A stretch of 33,598 nt of DNA, from positions 1 to 33,598 of the forward strand of contig JAGCXV010000044.1 in NCBI GenBank assembly GCA_017961175.1. Reading direction: 5' to 3'. The notes under the pieces are model-generated. The model was not told the DNA's origin. It was given only the letters and a program-made list of their open reading frames with translations, and did not search any database. This document shows, piece by piece, positions 7,410-16,761 of this stretch. The position numbers were made by a program, and so were the translations under genes. The stretch comes from Bacteroidales bacterium (GTDB lineage: Bacteria > Bacteroidota > Bacteroidia > Bacteroidales > UBA932). Each line of letters starts with the position of its first letter. Position 1 is the stretch's first letter.

Positions 7410-10049
7410 ATGGACATTCCTGCAAAGTACGATCCTTCCCTTACGGAAGACAAGTGGTATTCCTACTGGTTAGAACACAAGATATTTCACTCGGAGCCCG
7501 ATGAAAGGGAGCCTTATTCCATAGTTATCCCGCCGCCAAACGTGACCGGAGTCCTTCACATGGGACACATGATGAACAACACCATCCAGGACGTTCTGAT
7601 CCGCCGCGCGCGCATGCTGGGCAAGAACGCCTGCTGGGTTCCAGGAACGGACCACGCTTCCATTGCCACCGAGGCAAAGGTTGTGGCCAGGCTCAAGGAA
7701 AAAGGCATCGAGAAGACCTCCCTCACCAGGGAGCAGTTCCTGGAAGAAGCCTGGAAGTGGAAGGAAGAGCACGGAGGAATCATCCTCAAGCAGCTCCGCA
7801 AGCTGGGCGCATCCTGCGACTGGGACCGCACCCGCTTCACTATGGAGCCAGCCCTGAGCAAGGCCGTTATCAACACTTTCGTGTATTTCTACAACAAGGG
7901 TCTGATCTACAGGGGAGTGAGAATGGTAAACTGGGATCCTGTAGGAAAGACAGCCGTCAGCGATGAGGAGGTAATCCACAAGGATACCAAGAGCAAGCTC
8001 TATTATCTGAGATATTTCATCAGCGAAGGCGGAAAGGCAACAGACAAGTACATTGTTATTGCCACAACCCGTCCTGAAACCATAATGGCTGATGCCGCCG
8101 TTTGTATCAATCCTAACGACGAAAGATATCACTGGCTCAAGGGCAAGAAGATTCTCATACCTCTGATCAACAAGGAGATTCCAATCATCGAGGATGATTA
8201 TGTAACAATGGATTTCGGAACCGGATGCCTCAAGGTTACCCCGGCCCATGATATCAACGACTACGAAATAGGACTGAGGCACAAGCTTCCGGTTCTGGAC
8301 ATCATCGACGATGACGGATGCCTGAACGAGAAGGCCCAGATCCTGGTAGGCCAGGAAAGGTTCCAGGCTAGGAAGAACATCGTCAAGATGCTGGAAGAGT
8401 CTGGAAACCTGGAGAAGACCGAGGATTACAATTCCCCTGTAGGCCATTCCGAGAGGACTGACGCCGTTATCGAGCCGAAACTCTCCCTGCAGTGGTTCCT
8501 CAAGATGGATGAACTTGCAGCCAAGGCACTCAAGAGCGTTGATGACGGCAAGGTCAGGCTGATTCCGGACCGCTTCACCAACACTTACCGCCACTGGATG
8601 GAGACCGTAAGGGACTGGTGCATTTCCCGTCAGCTTTGGTGGGGCCAGCAGATTCCTACATATTATACTCCTGACGGAGACTGCTTTGTGGCAGCAACCA
8701 GGGAAGAAGCCTTTGCACAGGCAGCCGCAAAGAATCCAAACCTTAAGATTGAGGACCTGCACCAGGACGAAGACGTTCTGGACACCTGGTTCTCCTCATG
8801 GCTGTGGCCGATTTCAGTATTCGATCCTGAAAAGCCAGGCTTCCCGGATAGGGAACCAAACAAGGAACTTGCTTATTATTTCCCTACAAATGACCTTATT
8901 ACAGCTCCGGATATCCTCTTCTTCTGGGTTGCCAGAATGATTATGGCAGCAGATGAATTCGAGGGTGTAGAGCCGTTCAGCAACGTATATCTGACAGGTA
9001 TTGTCCGCGACAAGCTTGGAAGAAAGATGAGCAAGACTCTCGGAAACTCTCCGGATCCTCTCATCCTTATCAAGCAGTACGGAGCAGATGCCGTCAGAGT
9101 AGGAATGCTGCTTTGCTCAAGCGCAGGAAACGATATCTTCTTCGACGAAAGCCAGGTTGAGCAGGGCCGTAACTTCTGCAACAAGATATGGAACGCATTC
9201 CGCCTTATCCAGGGCTGGGAGGTTGATCCTGAGGCAGTTCCTTCTCAGGCAGAGGCAAAGGCTGTAGAATGGTTTGAAAGCCTTCTGAACAAGAGCATTG
9301 CAGCAATTGACGACCACTTCTCCAAGTTCAGGATTTCCGATGCCACGATGACAATCTACAAGCTCTTCTGGGATGAGTTCTGCGCCTGGTATCTGGAAGC
9401 TGTAAAGCCTGCCTTCGGAGAGAAGATATCCAAGACTGTCTTCGACAAGAGCGTAGAGTTCTTCGACAGCCTTCTCAAACTCCTGCATCCGTTCATGCCG
9501 TTCATTACAGAGGAACTGTGGCAGAACCTGTGTCCTAGAAAAGACGGTGAGACAATAATGCTCCAGATCATGCCTGAGGCCGGAGCGGTTAACGAGCAGG
9601 CACTCTCTGATTTCGAGACGGCCAGAGGCTGCATCATAAACATCCGAAACATCCGCCAGAGCAAGCAGATTTCTCCGAAGCAAGCTGTGGAACTGTTTGT
9701 AAAGAAGCCTATTGCATCTGAAATCGGGGCTTTGGTTTCCAAGCTTGCCAACGTATCCAAGATTGAGGAGAAAGAAGCGTTTGACTCCACCCAGACAGGT
9801 GTCAACTTCATGGTCGGAACTACCGAGTTCTTCGTTCCGGTTCAGGTAGATGTAGAGGCGGAAAAGACTAAGATCAAGGCGGAAATCGAAAGATACACCG
9901 GTTTCCTTGCTTCAGTCAGGAAGAAACTCTCCAACGAGAGATTCGTTTCCAGCGCTCCAAAGGCTGTCGTGGATCTTGAAAGGAAGAAGGAAAGCGACGC
10001 ACTGGAAAAGCTGAAAGCACTTGATGAACTCCTTCAGAGGCTTAAATAA
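7410..10049 (+). CDS. valS: Valyl-tRNA synthetase
   Basis: This 879-residue class I aminoacyl-tRNA synthetase charges tRNA-Val. The ATP site is PPPNVTGVLHMGH (HIGH-type signature HMGH at 50-53) and KMSKT (539-543). The editing (CP1) domain carries TTRPETIMADAAV and the later DFGTGCLKVTPAHD segment. WWGQQIP and DVLDTWFSSWLWP are valyl/isoleucyl-family landmarks. The last 65 residues or so form a lysine- and glutamate-rich coiled coil, the typical ValRS tRNA-binding arm, so the protein is complete. The anticodon-binding helical domain precedes it. The 3' end overlaps the downstream P-type ATPase start by 26 bases. Confidence 0.98.
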   Translation: MDIPAKYDPSLTEDKWYSYWLEHKIFHSEPDEREPYSIVIPPPNVTGVLHMGHMMNNTIQDVLIRRARMLGKNACWVPGTDHASIATEAKVVARLKEKGIEKTSLTREQFLEEAWKWKEEHGGIILKQLRKLGASCDWDRTRFTMEPALSKAVINTFVYFYNKGLIYRGVRMVNWDPVGKTAVSDEEVIHKDTKSKLYYLRYFISEGGKATDKYIVIATTRPETIMADAAVCINPNDERYHWLKGKKILIPLINKEIPIIEDDYVTMDFGTGCLKVTPAHDINDYEIGLRHKLPVLDIIDDDGCLNEKAQILVGQERFQARKNIVKMLEESGNLEKTEDYNSPVGHSERTDAVIEPKLSLQWFLKMDELAAKALKSVDDGKVRLIPDRFTNTYRHWMETVRDWCISRQLWWGQQIPTYYTPDGDCFVAATREEAFAQAAAKNPNLKIEDLHQDEDVLDTWFSSWLWPISVFDPEKPGFPDREPNKELAYYFPTNDLITAPDILFFWVARMIMAADEFEGVEPFSNVYLTGIVRDKLGRKMSKTLGNSPDPLILIKQYGADAVRVGMLLCSSAGNDIFFDESQVEQGRNFCNKIWNAFRLIQGWEVDPEAVPSQAEAKAVEWFESLLNKSIAAIDDHFSKFRISDATMTIYKLFWDEFCAWYLEAVKPAFGEKISKTVFDKSVEFFDSLLKLLHPFMPFITEELWQNLCPRKDGETIMLQIMPEAGAVNEQALSDFETARGCIINIRNIRQSKQISPKQAVELFVKKPIASEIGALVSKLANVSKIEEKEAFDSTQTGVNFMVGTTEFFVPVQVDVEAEKTKIKAEIERYTGFLASVRKKLSNERFVSSAPKAVVDLERKKESDALEKLKALDELLQRLK

Positions 10050-12570
10050 CAGGCAGGTAGAAGAAAACCGGCAAAAGTACGGAGCCAATATCCTCACTCC
10101 GCCCAGGAGGGAGCATTGGCTATTGGAGTTGCTTGGCAAGTTCAAGGATCCACTTATCATAATCCTGAGCATAGCCGCCGCCATATCCCTTACAATTACC
10201 CTTGTTTTCGGGAAGGGTTCACTTCTGGAAAGCGCCGGCATCATACTGGCCATAATCCTTGCCACCCTGGTATCTTTCCTAAACGAGAGAAAGGCGGGCA
10301 AGGAGTTTGACATACTCAACAAAATCAGCGATGAGGCACCTGTAAAGGCACTTCGCCAAAAGGAAAACGGAGAAAGTGCCGTAGTGCTCATCCACAAGTC
10401 TGAAGTAGTTGTCGGAGACTATATTATCCTCAATCTCGGCGACGAGGTTCCGGCAGACGGCTCTGTTGTCCAGGCTGTTGACCTCAAAGTGAACGAATCC
10501 AGCCTCAACGGGGAAAGCAAACCGTCCAGCAAGAAAGCCGAACCGGTATCAGAATACAAAACCGCTTATTCCCCGAACAAGGTTTACAGGGGTACCACGG
10601 TAAGCGAGGGAGAGGGTATGATGCTCGTTGAAACCGTTGGAGACTCAACCCAGATAGGGAAGACAGCCAGGGCTGCAGCTGAAACAACCGGAGTCCAGAC
10701 ACCGCTTACTAGGCAGCTATCCAAGCTCGGGTCCCAGATAGGAAAGGTGGGGATAACGGTATCCGTCCTGGTGTTCATCGCCCTTCTGGTCTACGAAATC
10801 CACAATGGACTAGACCTATCTTCAACGGAAGGAATAAGCCATCTTATAACTATGTTCATGCTGGCCGTTACTCTTATCGTAATGGCTGTGCCTGAGGGAC
10901 TTCCTATGAGCATATCCCTTGCTCTGGCATACAGTATGCGCAAAATGACTGCGCAGAACGCGCTGGTCAGGAGAATGCATGCCTGCGAGACAATGGGAGC
11001 CTCTACGGTGATATGTACGGACAAGACCGGCACACTTACCCAGAACAAGATGAAGGTGGCGGAATGTACCCTCAAGAACAATGAAGATACGGCTATTGCC
11101 ATAAGCCTTAACTCCACGGCTTTTCTGGATGGGGACAATTTCATCGGCAACCCGACCGAAGGCGCCATGCTGCTTTACCTGAAGGGCCTCGGATATGATT
11201 ATATGGATTTCCGGAAGCGTTACGAATTGCTGGAAAGGGTGCCATTCTCTTCTGACCTGAAGTACATGACTTCCACAATCAGGATCGGGGAAGGACAGCA
11301 GATGTTAATGAAAGGCTCTCCGGAAACTGTTATTTCTCTTTGCGAAGGCTTTGAGGGGAAGGATCGTGAACTGGAAAGGATACAGTCTTTCCAGAAAAGG
11401 GGTATGAGGTGCATCTGCTTTGCACACCGGAGCGATGGGGAAGAGTTGCAATATGATGGTTTCACAGCCATCGAAGACCCTGTAAGGGAAGATGTTCCAG
11501 AGGCAATTGCCAAATGCGAAAGCGCAGGCATCGCGATTAAGATAGTAACAGGAGACAACTCACTGACAGCCATTGAAATAGCAAGGCAGGCCACCCTATG
11601 GAAGGATGAAGATTCCATAGAGGAGAACTCGATTACCGGAGCTGAATTCGCAGCCCTTTCTGATGAAGAGGCGCTAAAGAGGATATCTAAGATAAAGGTT
11701 ATGTCCAGGGCACGTCCGGAAGACAAGGTGCGCCTGGTAAAGCTCCTTGAAAAGATGGGGGAGGTGGTTGCTGTAACCGGTGACGGAACAAACGACGCAC
11801 CCGCTCTCAATTACGCAAACGTGGGCCTAAGCATGGGCAGCGGAACTTCAGTTGCCAAAGAAAGCAGCGACATAATTATCCTGGACGACTCCATCTCTAC
11901 CGTTGTTACGGCCGTGGAATGGGGCCGGAGCATATACCATAACATACAGAGATTCATATTCTTCCAGCTCAGCGTTAACGTGGCTGCCCTTCTGACGGCC
12001 ATTGCCGGACCTCTTCTGCTGAATGAAGAATATCCTCTGACCATTACCCAGATTCTCTGGATCAACCTGATTATGGACACCCTGGCTGCTTTGGCACTGG
12101 CGTCCGAACCAAAGGATCCGGCAGTTATGAAGGAAAAGCCGAGAGGGCTCAGCGATTCCATAATATCCAAAAAGATGTGGAGCCGGATCTTGCTCTCCGG
12201 AATAGGAATGTTTGCCGCCGCCTTCCTGTTCATGCTGTTTGACCCGCATAAACCCGGATCGTCAGACTATAATAAATTCCTGTGTATCTTCTTTACCGGA
12301 TTCGTGCTGATGCAGATGTGGAACCTGTTCAATGCCAGATGCCTGGATTCTTCCAACGGCCCGTTCCACAAACTGGGGCAGAACAGGAATTTCCTTCTGG
12401 TTGTATCGCTGATATTCATCCTTCAGTTCATAATAGTGCAGTTTGTTCCGGGAGACCTTTTCAGGACTGTAAGGCTTGACTGGGTGACCTGGATCCTGCT
12501 GATTGCCGTCACTTCAGCCGTCTTGCTGTCAGGATGGCTGATAAGACTTGTTAACCGCAAAAACGTTTAA
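10024..12570 (+). CDS. P-type ATPase, plasma-membrane calcium-transporting type (PMCA/PMR1-like)
   Basis: This 848-residue cation pump is most like P2-type Ca2+ ATPases. The phosphorylation motif is CTDKTGTLTQNKM (Asp at 333), with the hinge motif TGDGTNDAPALN (from 585) and KGSPE in the nucleotide domain. The calcium-site motifs are present: AVPEGLP in M4, the N/A-rich M5, and WINLIMDTLAALALASEP in M6. The actuator loop reads SLNGESKP, where the usual motif is TGES, so the Thr is replaced by Asn. About ten membrane segments are apparent. The ATG at 10024 is chosen because it yields RGLNNRQVEENR, matching the GLT..QV..SR start of related pumps. It overlaps valS by 26 bases. Ion specificity is inferred from the M4/M6 motifs only. 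Confidence 0.92.
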   Translation: MNSFRGLNNRQVEENRQKYGANILTPPRREHWLLELLGKFKDPLIIILSIAAAISLTITLVFGKGSLLESAGIILAIILATLVSFLNERKAGKEFDILNKISDEAPVKALRQKENGESAVVLIHKSEVVVGDYIILNLGDEVPADGSVVQAVDLKVNESSLNGESKPSSKKAEPVSEYKTAYSPNKVYRGTTVSEGEGMMLVETVGDSTQIGKTARAAAETTGVQTPLTRQLSKLGSQIGKVGITVSVLVFIALLVYEIHNGLDLSSTEGISHLITMFMLAVTLIVMAVPEGLPMSISLALAYSMRKMTAQNALVRRMHACETMGASTVICTDKTGTLTQNKMKVAECTLKNNEDTAIAISLNSTAFLDGDNFIGNPTEGAMLLYLKGLGYDYMDFRKRYELLERVPFSSDLKYMTSTIRIGEGQQMLMKGSPETVISLCEGFEGKDRELERIQSFQKRGMRCICFAHRSDGEELQYDGFTAIEDPVREDVPEAIAKCESAGIAIKIVTGDNSLTAIEIARQATLWKDEDSIEENSITGAEFAALSDEEALKRISKIKVMSRARPEDKVRLVKLLEKMGEVVAVTGDGTNDAPALNYANVGLSMGSGTSVAKESSDIIILDDSISTVVTAVEWGRSIYHNIQRFIFFQLSVNVAALLTAIAGPLLLNEEYPLTITQILWINLIMDTLAALALASEPKDPAVMKEKPRGLSDSIISKKMWSRILLSGIGMFAAAFLFMLFDPHKPGSSDYNKFLCIFFTGFVLMQMWNLFNARCLDSSNGPFHKLGQNRNFLLVVSLIFILQFIIVQFVPGDLFRTVRLDWVTWILLIAVTSAVLLSGWLIRLVNRKNV

Positions 12571-12574
12571 TGAT

Positions 12575-12988
12575 ATGTATACCTCTGAATGTAAACTGGA
12601 TGTAAGGTACTATGAATGTGACCAGATGGGAATAGTCCATCATTCCAACTATGTGCGCTTTTTCGAGTGCGGACGTAACCAGATGATGAAGGAGCTCGGG
12701 ATTCCCATCGAGGAAATGGAGAAAGAGAACATTATGTTCCCTGTTGTAAGCGTGGACATTCATTTCAAGCTTCCTTCCAGAATGGGTGATACCCTGAGAG
12801 TCATTACCACATTGACAAAAAAGCCTCAGGCCAAACTGGTTTTCGACCAGAGGATTTTCAACCAGTCAGGCGAGCTTATCTGCTACGGAACCGTTATCGT
12901 AGGCTTCATCAGCGCAGACAGGAGAATCCCGATAAGAGCCCCTAAATCCTTCCTGGAAAAAATCGAGGCTTATTACCCTGAGGATTGA
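12575..12988 (+). CDS. Hotdog-fold acyl-CoA thioesterase (YbgC/4-hydroxybenzoyl-CoA thioesterase type)
   Basis: This 137-residue cytosolic hotdog protein carries the active-site signature VRYYECDQMGIVHHSNYVRFFE near its N-terminus. The aspartate of D-Q-M-G-I-V-H is the catalytic residue in 4HBT/YbgC-type thioesterases. The rest, with VVSVDIHFKLPSRMGDTLRV and LICYGTVIVGFI, fits the central sheet. The start ATG at 12575 lies four bases after the ATPase stop. A longer in-frame reading exists inside the ATPase but would add nine unrelated residues. Substrate is unknown. It forms the end of the valS-ATPase-thioesterase run and is followed by a promoter for the tat genes. Confidence 0.9.
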   Translation: MYTSECKLDVRYYECDQMGIVHHSNYVRFFECGRNQMMKELGIPIEEMEKENIMFPVVSVDIHFKLPSRMGDTLRVITTLTKKPQAKLVFDQRIFNQSGELICYGTVIVGFISADRRIPIRAPKSFLEKIEAYYPED

Positions 12989-13006
12989 GAACTGGGAAAA
13001 AATCAT

Positions 13007-13014
13007 TAAATTTG
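13007..13014 (+). promoter_or_regulatory. Predicted Bacteroidota -7 element for tatA-tatC-ABC-F
   Basis: TAAATTTG matches TAnnTTTG and lies 32 bases before the tatA ATG, in the only gap (58 bases) between the thioesterase and tatA. No hairpin terminator for the preceding operon is evident here. Confidence 0.5.
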
Positions 13015-13046
13015 TCCGGATTAGAAAATTGTAAAAACATCATATT

Positions 13047-13271
13047 ATGTACAACCTGCTATTATTCGGTTCTTTCGGATGGGGAGAAATCCTGATTATC
13101 GCATTCGTCATCCTTCTTCTTTTCGGAGGCAGAAAGATTCCTGAGCTTATGAAAGGTATCGGCAAGGGCGTCAAGAGTTTCAAAGACGGAGTGAAGGGCG
13201 TTGAAAACGATATCAAGGACGATGAGGTCAAATCAACCATCAACGATATAAAGAAAGATATCGAGAACTAA
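13047..13271 (+). CDS. tatA: Sec-independent protein translocase subunit TatA
   Basis: This 74-residue protein has TatA/E topology. A short N-terminal hydrophobic helix (about 10-26, [17 protein letters not shown]) runs into the conserved hinge [23 protein letters not shown] amphipathic helix, followed by an acidic/lysine-rich tail. It forms the oligomeric pore-like element for twin-arginine export of folded proteins. tatC follows immediately. No tatB-like second gene is present, consistent with a minimal TatA-TatC system. The FGGRKIPEL motif makes the call secure. Confidence 0.96.
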   Translation: MYNLLLFGSFGWGEILIIAFVILLLFGGRKIPELMKGIGKGVKSFKDGVKGVENDIKDDEVKSTINDIKKDIEN

Positions 13272-13298
13272 CACTTCTTCCCCTTGGCTGAGAAGAAC

Positions 13299-14099
13299 AT
13301 GACATTCTGGGAGCATTTGGATGAGCTGAGGAAGGTACTCTTCCGTTCAGCTCTTATCCTTTTAGGGGCAGCCATAGTGTTCTTCATCTTCAAGGATTTC
13401 ATGTTCGGCATAGTGTTCGCCCCGACGGACGATAACTTTGTTCTGTACAGGCTGGTGGACCGCATCCTGAACTCGGTGGACCAGGATCCTCTAGGGCCTT
13501 TCAAGCTGAAAGTCATTAACATAGATCTCCCGGCGCAGTTCTTCATACACATCAGCACATCTTTCTATTTTGCCCTGGTGGTCTGTACACCGATAATCCT
13601 TTACCAGTTGTGGACTTTCGTAAGTCCTGCTCTCTATCCAAAGGAGAAAAGGGCTGCGGTAAGAGCGTTCTCGTTTGCCGCGGTGTTCTTCTACCTGGGA
13701 GTGCTGGTAGGGTACTTCCTGCTTTTCCCGCTGACTGTCAGATTCCTTGGTACATATCAGGTAATGGATGATGTGGCAAACCAGATATCACTGAAATCCT
13801 ACATCTCCACATTTTTCTCCCTGATCCTTATCCTGGGCGCAGTCTTCGAGCTTCCTACGGTTGCGGCCCTGCTTTCCAAATTCGGGCTCATTTACAAGCA
13901 TACGCTCAAGAAATACCGCAGGCACGCTTTCGTGATCCTGCTTATCATAGCCGCTATCATCACTCCGACCGGAGACCCGTTTACCCTTATGGCGGTAGGA
14001 CTTCCTCTATACGGTCTTTATGAAGTCAGCATCATGATGTGCCGGGAAAAGAAGAAAGATGAGGACGAGGTTGAGGAAAAGGAGGAAGTGGAGAAATGA
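13299..14099 (+). CDS. tatC: Sec-independent protein translocase subunit TatC
   Basis: This polytopic inner-membrane receptor for twin-arginine signal peptides is 266 residues from the ATG at 13299. It starts MTFWEHLDELRKVLFRS, the conserved N-terminal TatC motif. It contains the characteristic LWTFVSPALYPKEKR segment (conserved F-P-Glu region), a hydrophobic FAAVFFYLGVLVGYFLLFPLTVRF, and ends with a long acidic lysine/glutamate tail. Six transmembrane segments are expected. A TTG at 13284 would add MAEKN in the same frame and also resembles family N-termini, so the start is uncertain by five residues. The stop overlaps the next gene as ATGA, indicating coupling. Confidence 0.94.
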   Translation: MTFWEHLDELRKVLFRSALILLGAAIVFFIFKDFMFGIVFAPTDDNFVLYRLVDRILNSVDQDPLGPFKLKVINIDLPAQFFIHISTSFYFALVVCTPIILYQLWTFVSPALYPKEKRAAVRAFSFAAVFFYLGVLVGYFLLFPLTVRFLGTYQVMDDVANQISLKSYISTFFSLILILGAVFELPTVAALLSKFGLIYKHTLKKYRRHAFVILLIIAAIITPTGDPFTLMAVGLPLYGLYEVSIMMCREKKKDEDEVEEKEEVEK

Positions 14100-16003
14100 T
14101 AACCGTCAACGACCTGACACTTTCCTGGGGAGCTTTCACGCTCCTGGACCACATAAGCATACACATCGGTGACAACGAGAAAATCGGCCTTGTAGGAAAG
14201 AACGGGGCCGGAAAATCAACTCTGCTCAAACTCATTCTCGGCGAAGTGTCTCCCACATCGGGGAACATTACAAAGACAAGGGGAGAGAGGATAGGTTATC
14301 TTCCTCAGATGATGTCCCACGCCAAGGACAAGACAGTGATGGAGGAGGCTATGAAAGCCTTTGACAGCCTTTTCGCCTTGCACTCAAGGATTGACGAGAT
14401 TACTGCCCTGCTTTCAGAAAGGACAGATTACCAGTCCAATGCATACAATAATCTGATCGTTGAACTGAACAATATCCAGGATCGTGTGGCGATGATGGAA
14501 AGCGAGCCTCCGGCAAGCCAGGCGGAGAAAGTGCTTGTAGGCCTCGGATTCAGACCAGAGGAATTCAACCGCCCGACACGGGAGCTCAGCCAAGGATGGA
14601 ATATGAGAATAGAACTTGCCAAGATCCTCCTTTCCAAGCCGGACAGCCTTCTACTGGACGAGCCTACGAACCATCTCGACATAGAATCCATCCAGTGGTT
14701 TGAAAACTATCTGAAGACCTTCCGCGGATCCGTGCTCCTCATATCCCACGATCGCAAGTTCCTGGACAGCACGACGAGCCGCACTATCGAGATAATGCTC
14801 GGGAAAATTCACGATTACAAGGTTCCGTATTCCCAGTACAAGATACTGCGGAAGGAAAGGATGGAGCAGCAGAGGGCGGCATACGAGAACCAGCAGAGGA
14901 TGATTGAGAAAACCGAGGAGTTCATAGAAAGGTTCCGGTACAAAGCCACGAAGAGCAACCAGGTCCAGAACCGTATCAAGGCCCTGGACAAGCTGGAAAG
15001 GATTGAGGTGGACCTTGAAGACAAGGCAGCTATGACCGTGAAGTTTCCTCCGGCTCCGCGAAGCGGCCAGGTTGTTTTCAAGTCTGAAGACCTGGCGATC
15101 GGATATGGCAGCAACACCGTGGCTTCCAGGATAAACGTAACTATAGAAAGAGGGGAGAAAGTTGCCTTCGTGGGAAGGAACGGAGAAGGCAAGACCACGA
15201 TGATGAGAGTCGTGATCGGAGAACTGGATCCTCTTGCCGGAACAGCCGAGCACGGATATAATGTAGCCCTGGGTTATTACGCCCAGAATCAGGAAGATAT
15301 ACTGGACAAGAACGAGACTGTCTATTCCACTCTGGAAAATGCAGCTCCGGGAGAGTATCGCCAGAGGCTCAGAGACCTTCTGGGCGCATTCCTTTTCAAG
15401 GGAGAGGATGTGGACAAGAAAGTGGCGGTCCTGAGCGGAGGGGAAAGGGCTCGCCTTGCCATGGCAAAACTCATCCTGAAGCCATACAATCTTCTGGCAC
15501 TGGACGAGCCTACGAACCACATGGATATCCAGAGCAAGGAAATCCTCAAGCAGGCTCTGTTGAAATATGATGGAACGCTTATCATAGTCTCCCACGACAG
15601 GGACTTTCTCAACGGTCTGGTAGACAAGGCTTACGAATTCCGGGACGGAAAGGTGAAGGAGCATCTTGGAGGAATAGAAACATATCTGGAACATCTTAAG
15701 AAAGACCTTCTTGCAGCCCCTGCGCCGGTTAAGGAAGAGAAGAAACCGGCAGAAGAAAAACCTGTCCAGATAAAGGACTCCCAGCAGGCCAGGGCGGAAA
15801 GCAAGGAAGAAAGGCGCCGCAGAAAAGAGGTGGAGAAACTGGAAAACGAAATCGCAGAGCTGGACTATAAGATTTCAGATATAGAGCAGGCGCTGTCTTC
15901 TCCGGTAAGCGCGGAAGATGTTGAAAAACTCTCAAAGGAATACTCCCGTCTAAAGGAAGAACGGGATTCCAAACTAGAAAAGTGGATGGAAATCTCCTCC
16001 TAG
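14096..16003 (+). CDS. ABC-F family ATPase (YheS/Uup-like ribosome-associated type)
   Basis: This 635-residue soluble protein has two ABC cassettes and no membrane domain, the ABC-F layout of ribosome-binding translation factors. Cassette 1 has Walker A GKNGAGKST (34-42) and LLLDEPTNHLD. Cassette 2 has GRNGEGKTT and LALDEPTNHMD with signature LSGGERARL. The linker between them is a basic helical region rich in Glu, Arg and Lys (about 235-320), which in the family contacts the P/E-site tRNA. The C-terminus (about 535-635) is a charged coiled coil, as in YheS and Uup. The first signature reads LSQGW rather than the usual LSGGW. It is translationally coupled to tatC by an ATGA overlap. It is distinct from the EttA-type protein encoded at 29627. 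Confidence 0.9.
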   Translation: MITVNDLTLSWGAFTLLDHISIHIGDNEKIGLVGKNGAGKSTLLKLILGEVSPTSGNITKTRGERIGYLPQMMSHAKDKTVMEEAMKAFDSLFALHSRIDEITALLSERTDYQSNAYNNLIVELNNIQDRVAMMESEPPASQAEKVLVGLGFRPEEFNRPTRELSQGWNMRIELAKILLSKPDSLLLDEPTNHLDIESIQWFENYLKTFRGSVLLISHDRKFLDSTTSRTIEIMLGKIHDYKVPYSQYKILRKERMEQQRAAYENQQRMIEKTEEFIERFRYKATKSNQVQNRIKALDKLERIEVDLEDKAAMTVKFPPAPRSGQVVFKSEDLAIGYGSNTVASRINVTIERGEKVAFVGRNGEGKTTMMRVVIGELDPLAGTAEHGYNVALGYYAQNQEDILDKNETVYSTLENAAPGEYRQRLRDLLGAFLFKGEDVDKKVAVLSGGERARLAMAKLILKPYNLLALDEPTNHMDIQSKEILKQALLKYDGTLIIVSHDRDFLNGLVDKAYEFRDGKVKEHLGGIETYLEHLKKDLLAAPAPVKEEKKPAEEKPVQIKDSQQARAESKEERRRRKEVEKLENEIAELDYKISDIEQALSSPVSAEDVEKLSKEYSRLKEERDSKLEKWMEISS

Positions 16004-16004
16004 G

Positions 16005-16760
16005 CTATCTTGCCCTGATCAGAGAAAGAATTGCGGCACAGGCCGTTGCAACATTCAGAGACTCAGAGCCCTGGCCGGGTTTCAGAACCTCTCCCTTCTT
16101 TCCGTAAGACGGAATCAGAATATGCCTGTCCCTTGGAATAAGGCCGGAAACCTCCTCTGAAATGCCGAACGACTCGCTGCCCAGGACAACCAGGCCACCA
16201 TCTCCGATTCCCTCATAGAATCCGGCCCCGACAGGCTCTCCGTCCAGGAAAGTTCCGAAGGCAGGGATTCCTTTATTCTCCGCAGTTTCAATCACTTTAT
16301 CCAAAGGAGCGTAGCAAACCATCACCCTGAAGATTGCGCCCATAGTGGCCTGAACGGTCTTCGGATTGTACAGTTCAACGCAATCCTCTGAACAGAATAC
16401 GGCACTAACACCGAACCAGTCTGCAAGCCGGATAATCGTACCAAGGTTTCCCGGATCCTTCACTCCGTCAAGAAGAAGATAAAGTGCATCCTTTTCCAGC
16501 CGTATATCGCTGAGGGAAAAGTTCTTCTGCTTCAAAACGGCAAGGATGGGGGAAGGGGAGGAAAGAGAAGATATGCGGGCCATGTTGCCCTCTCCGATTT
16601 CTTCCCTTTTCCATACGCTCTCCACTTCAAAACCAGAAGCGAGCGCCTCTTCAACCATCTTCTCTCCCTCAACGACAAAAAGGGATAGTGCAGAACGGAA
16701 CTTCTTCTGCTGAAGAGAGCGTATCTCCTTGATTTTGGCGGATGTAATACGATTCTCCAT
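16005..16760 (-). CDS. SpoU/TrmH-family RNA 2'-O-ribose methyltransferase
   Basis: This 251-residue SPOUT methyltransferase has an N-terminal substrate-binding domain (FVVEGEKMVEEAL) of the type found in rRNA 2'-O-methylases. The catalytic knot domain shows motif 1 DGVKDPGNLGTIIRLADWFG (N105 and R111 region), motif 2 VVLGSESFGIS, and motif 3 with GSESLNVATACAAIL. It methylates ribose using S-adenosylmethionine, and the exact rRNA or tRNA site cannot be told. The gene starts one base after the speA stop, so the two are cotranscribed. Its TAG lies one base from the stop of the convergent ABC-F gene, leaving no room for a terminator. Confidence 0.92.
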   Translation of the reverse strand: MENRITSAKIKEIRSLQQKKFRSALSLFVVEGEKMVEEALASGFEVESVWKREEIGEGNMARISSLSSPSPILAVLKQKNFSLSDIRLEKDALYLLLDGVKDPGNLGTIIRLADWFGVSAVFCSEDCVELYNPKTVQATMGAIFRVMVCYAPLDKVIETAENKGIPAFGTFLDGEPVGAGFYEGIGDGGLVVLGSESFGISEEVSGLIPRDRHILIPSYGKKGEVLKPGQGSESLNVATACAAILSLIRAR

Positions 16761-16761
16761 A

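Noticed and set aside
7470-8762. 430-codon minus-strand open frame inside valS
   Set aside because: It is entirely antisense to a well-conserved synthetase domain, and its composition is not that of a globular protein I recognise.
14651-15694. 347-codon minus-strand open frame opposite the ABC-F gene
   Set aside because: It mirrors both ABC cassettes of the real gene and shows no independent motifs.
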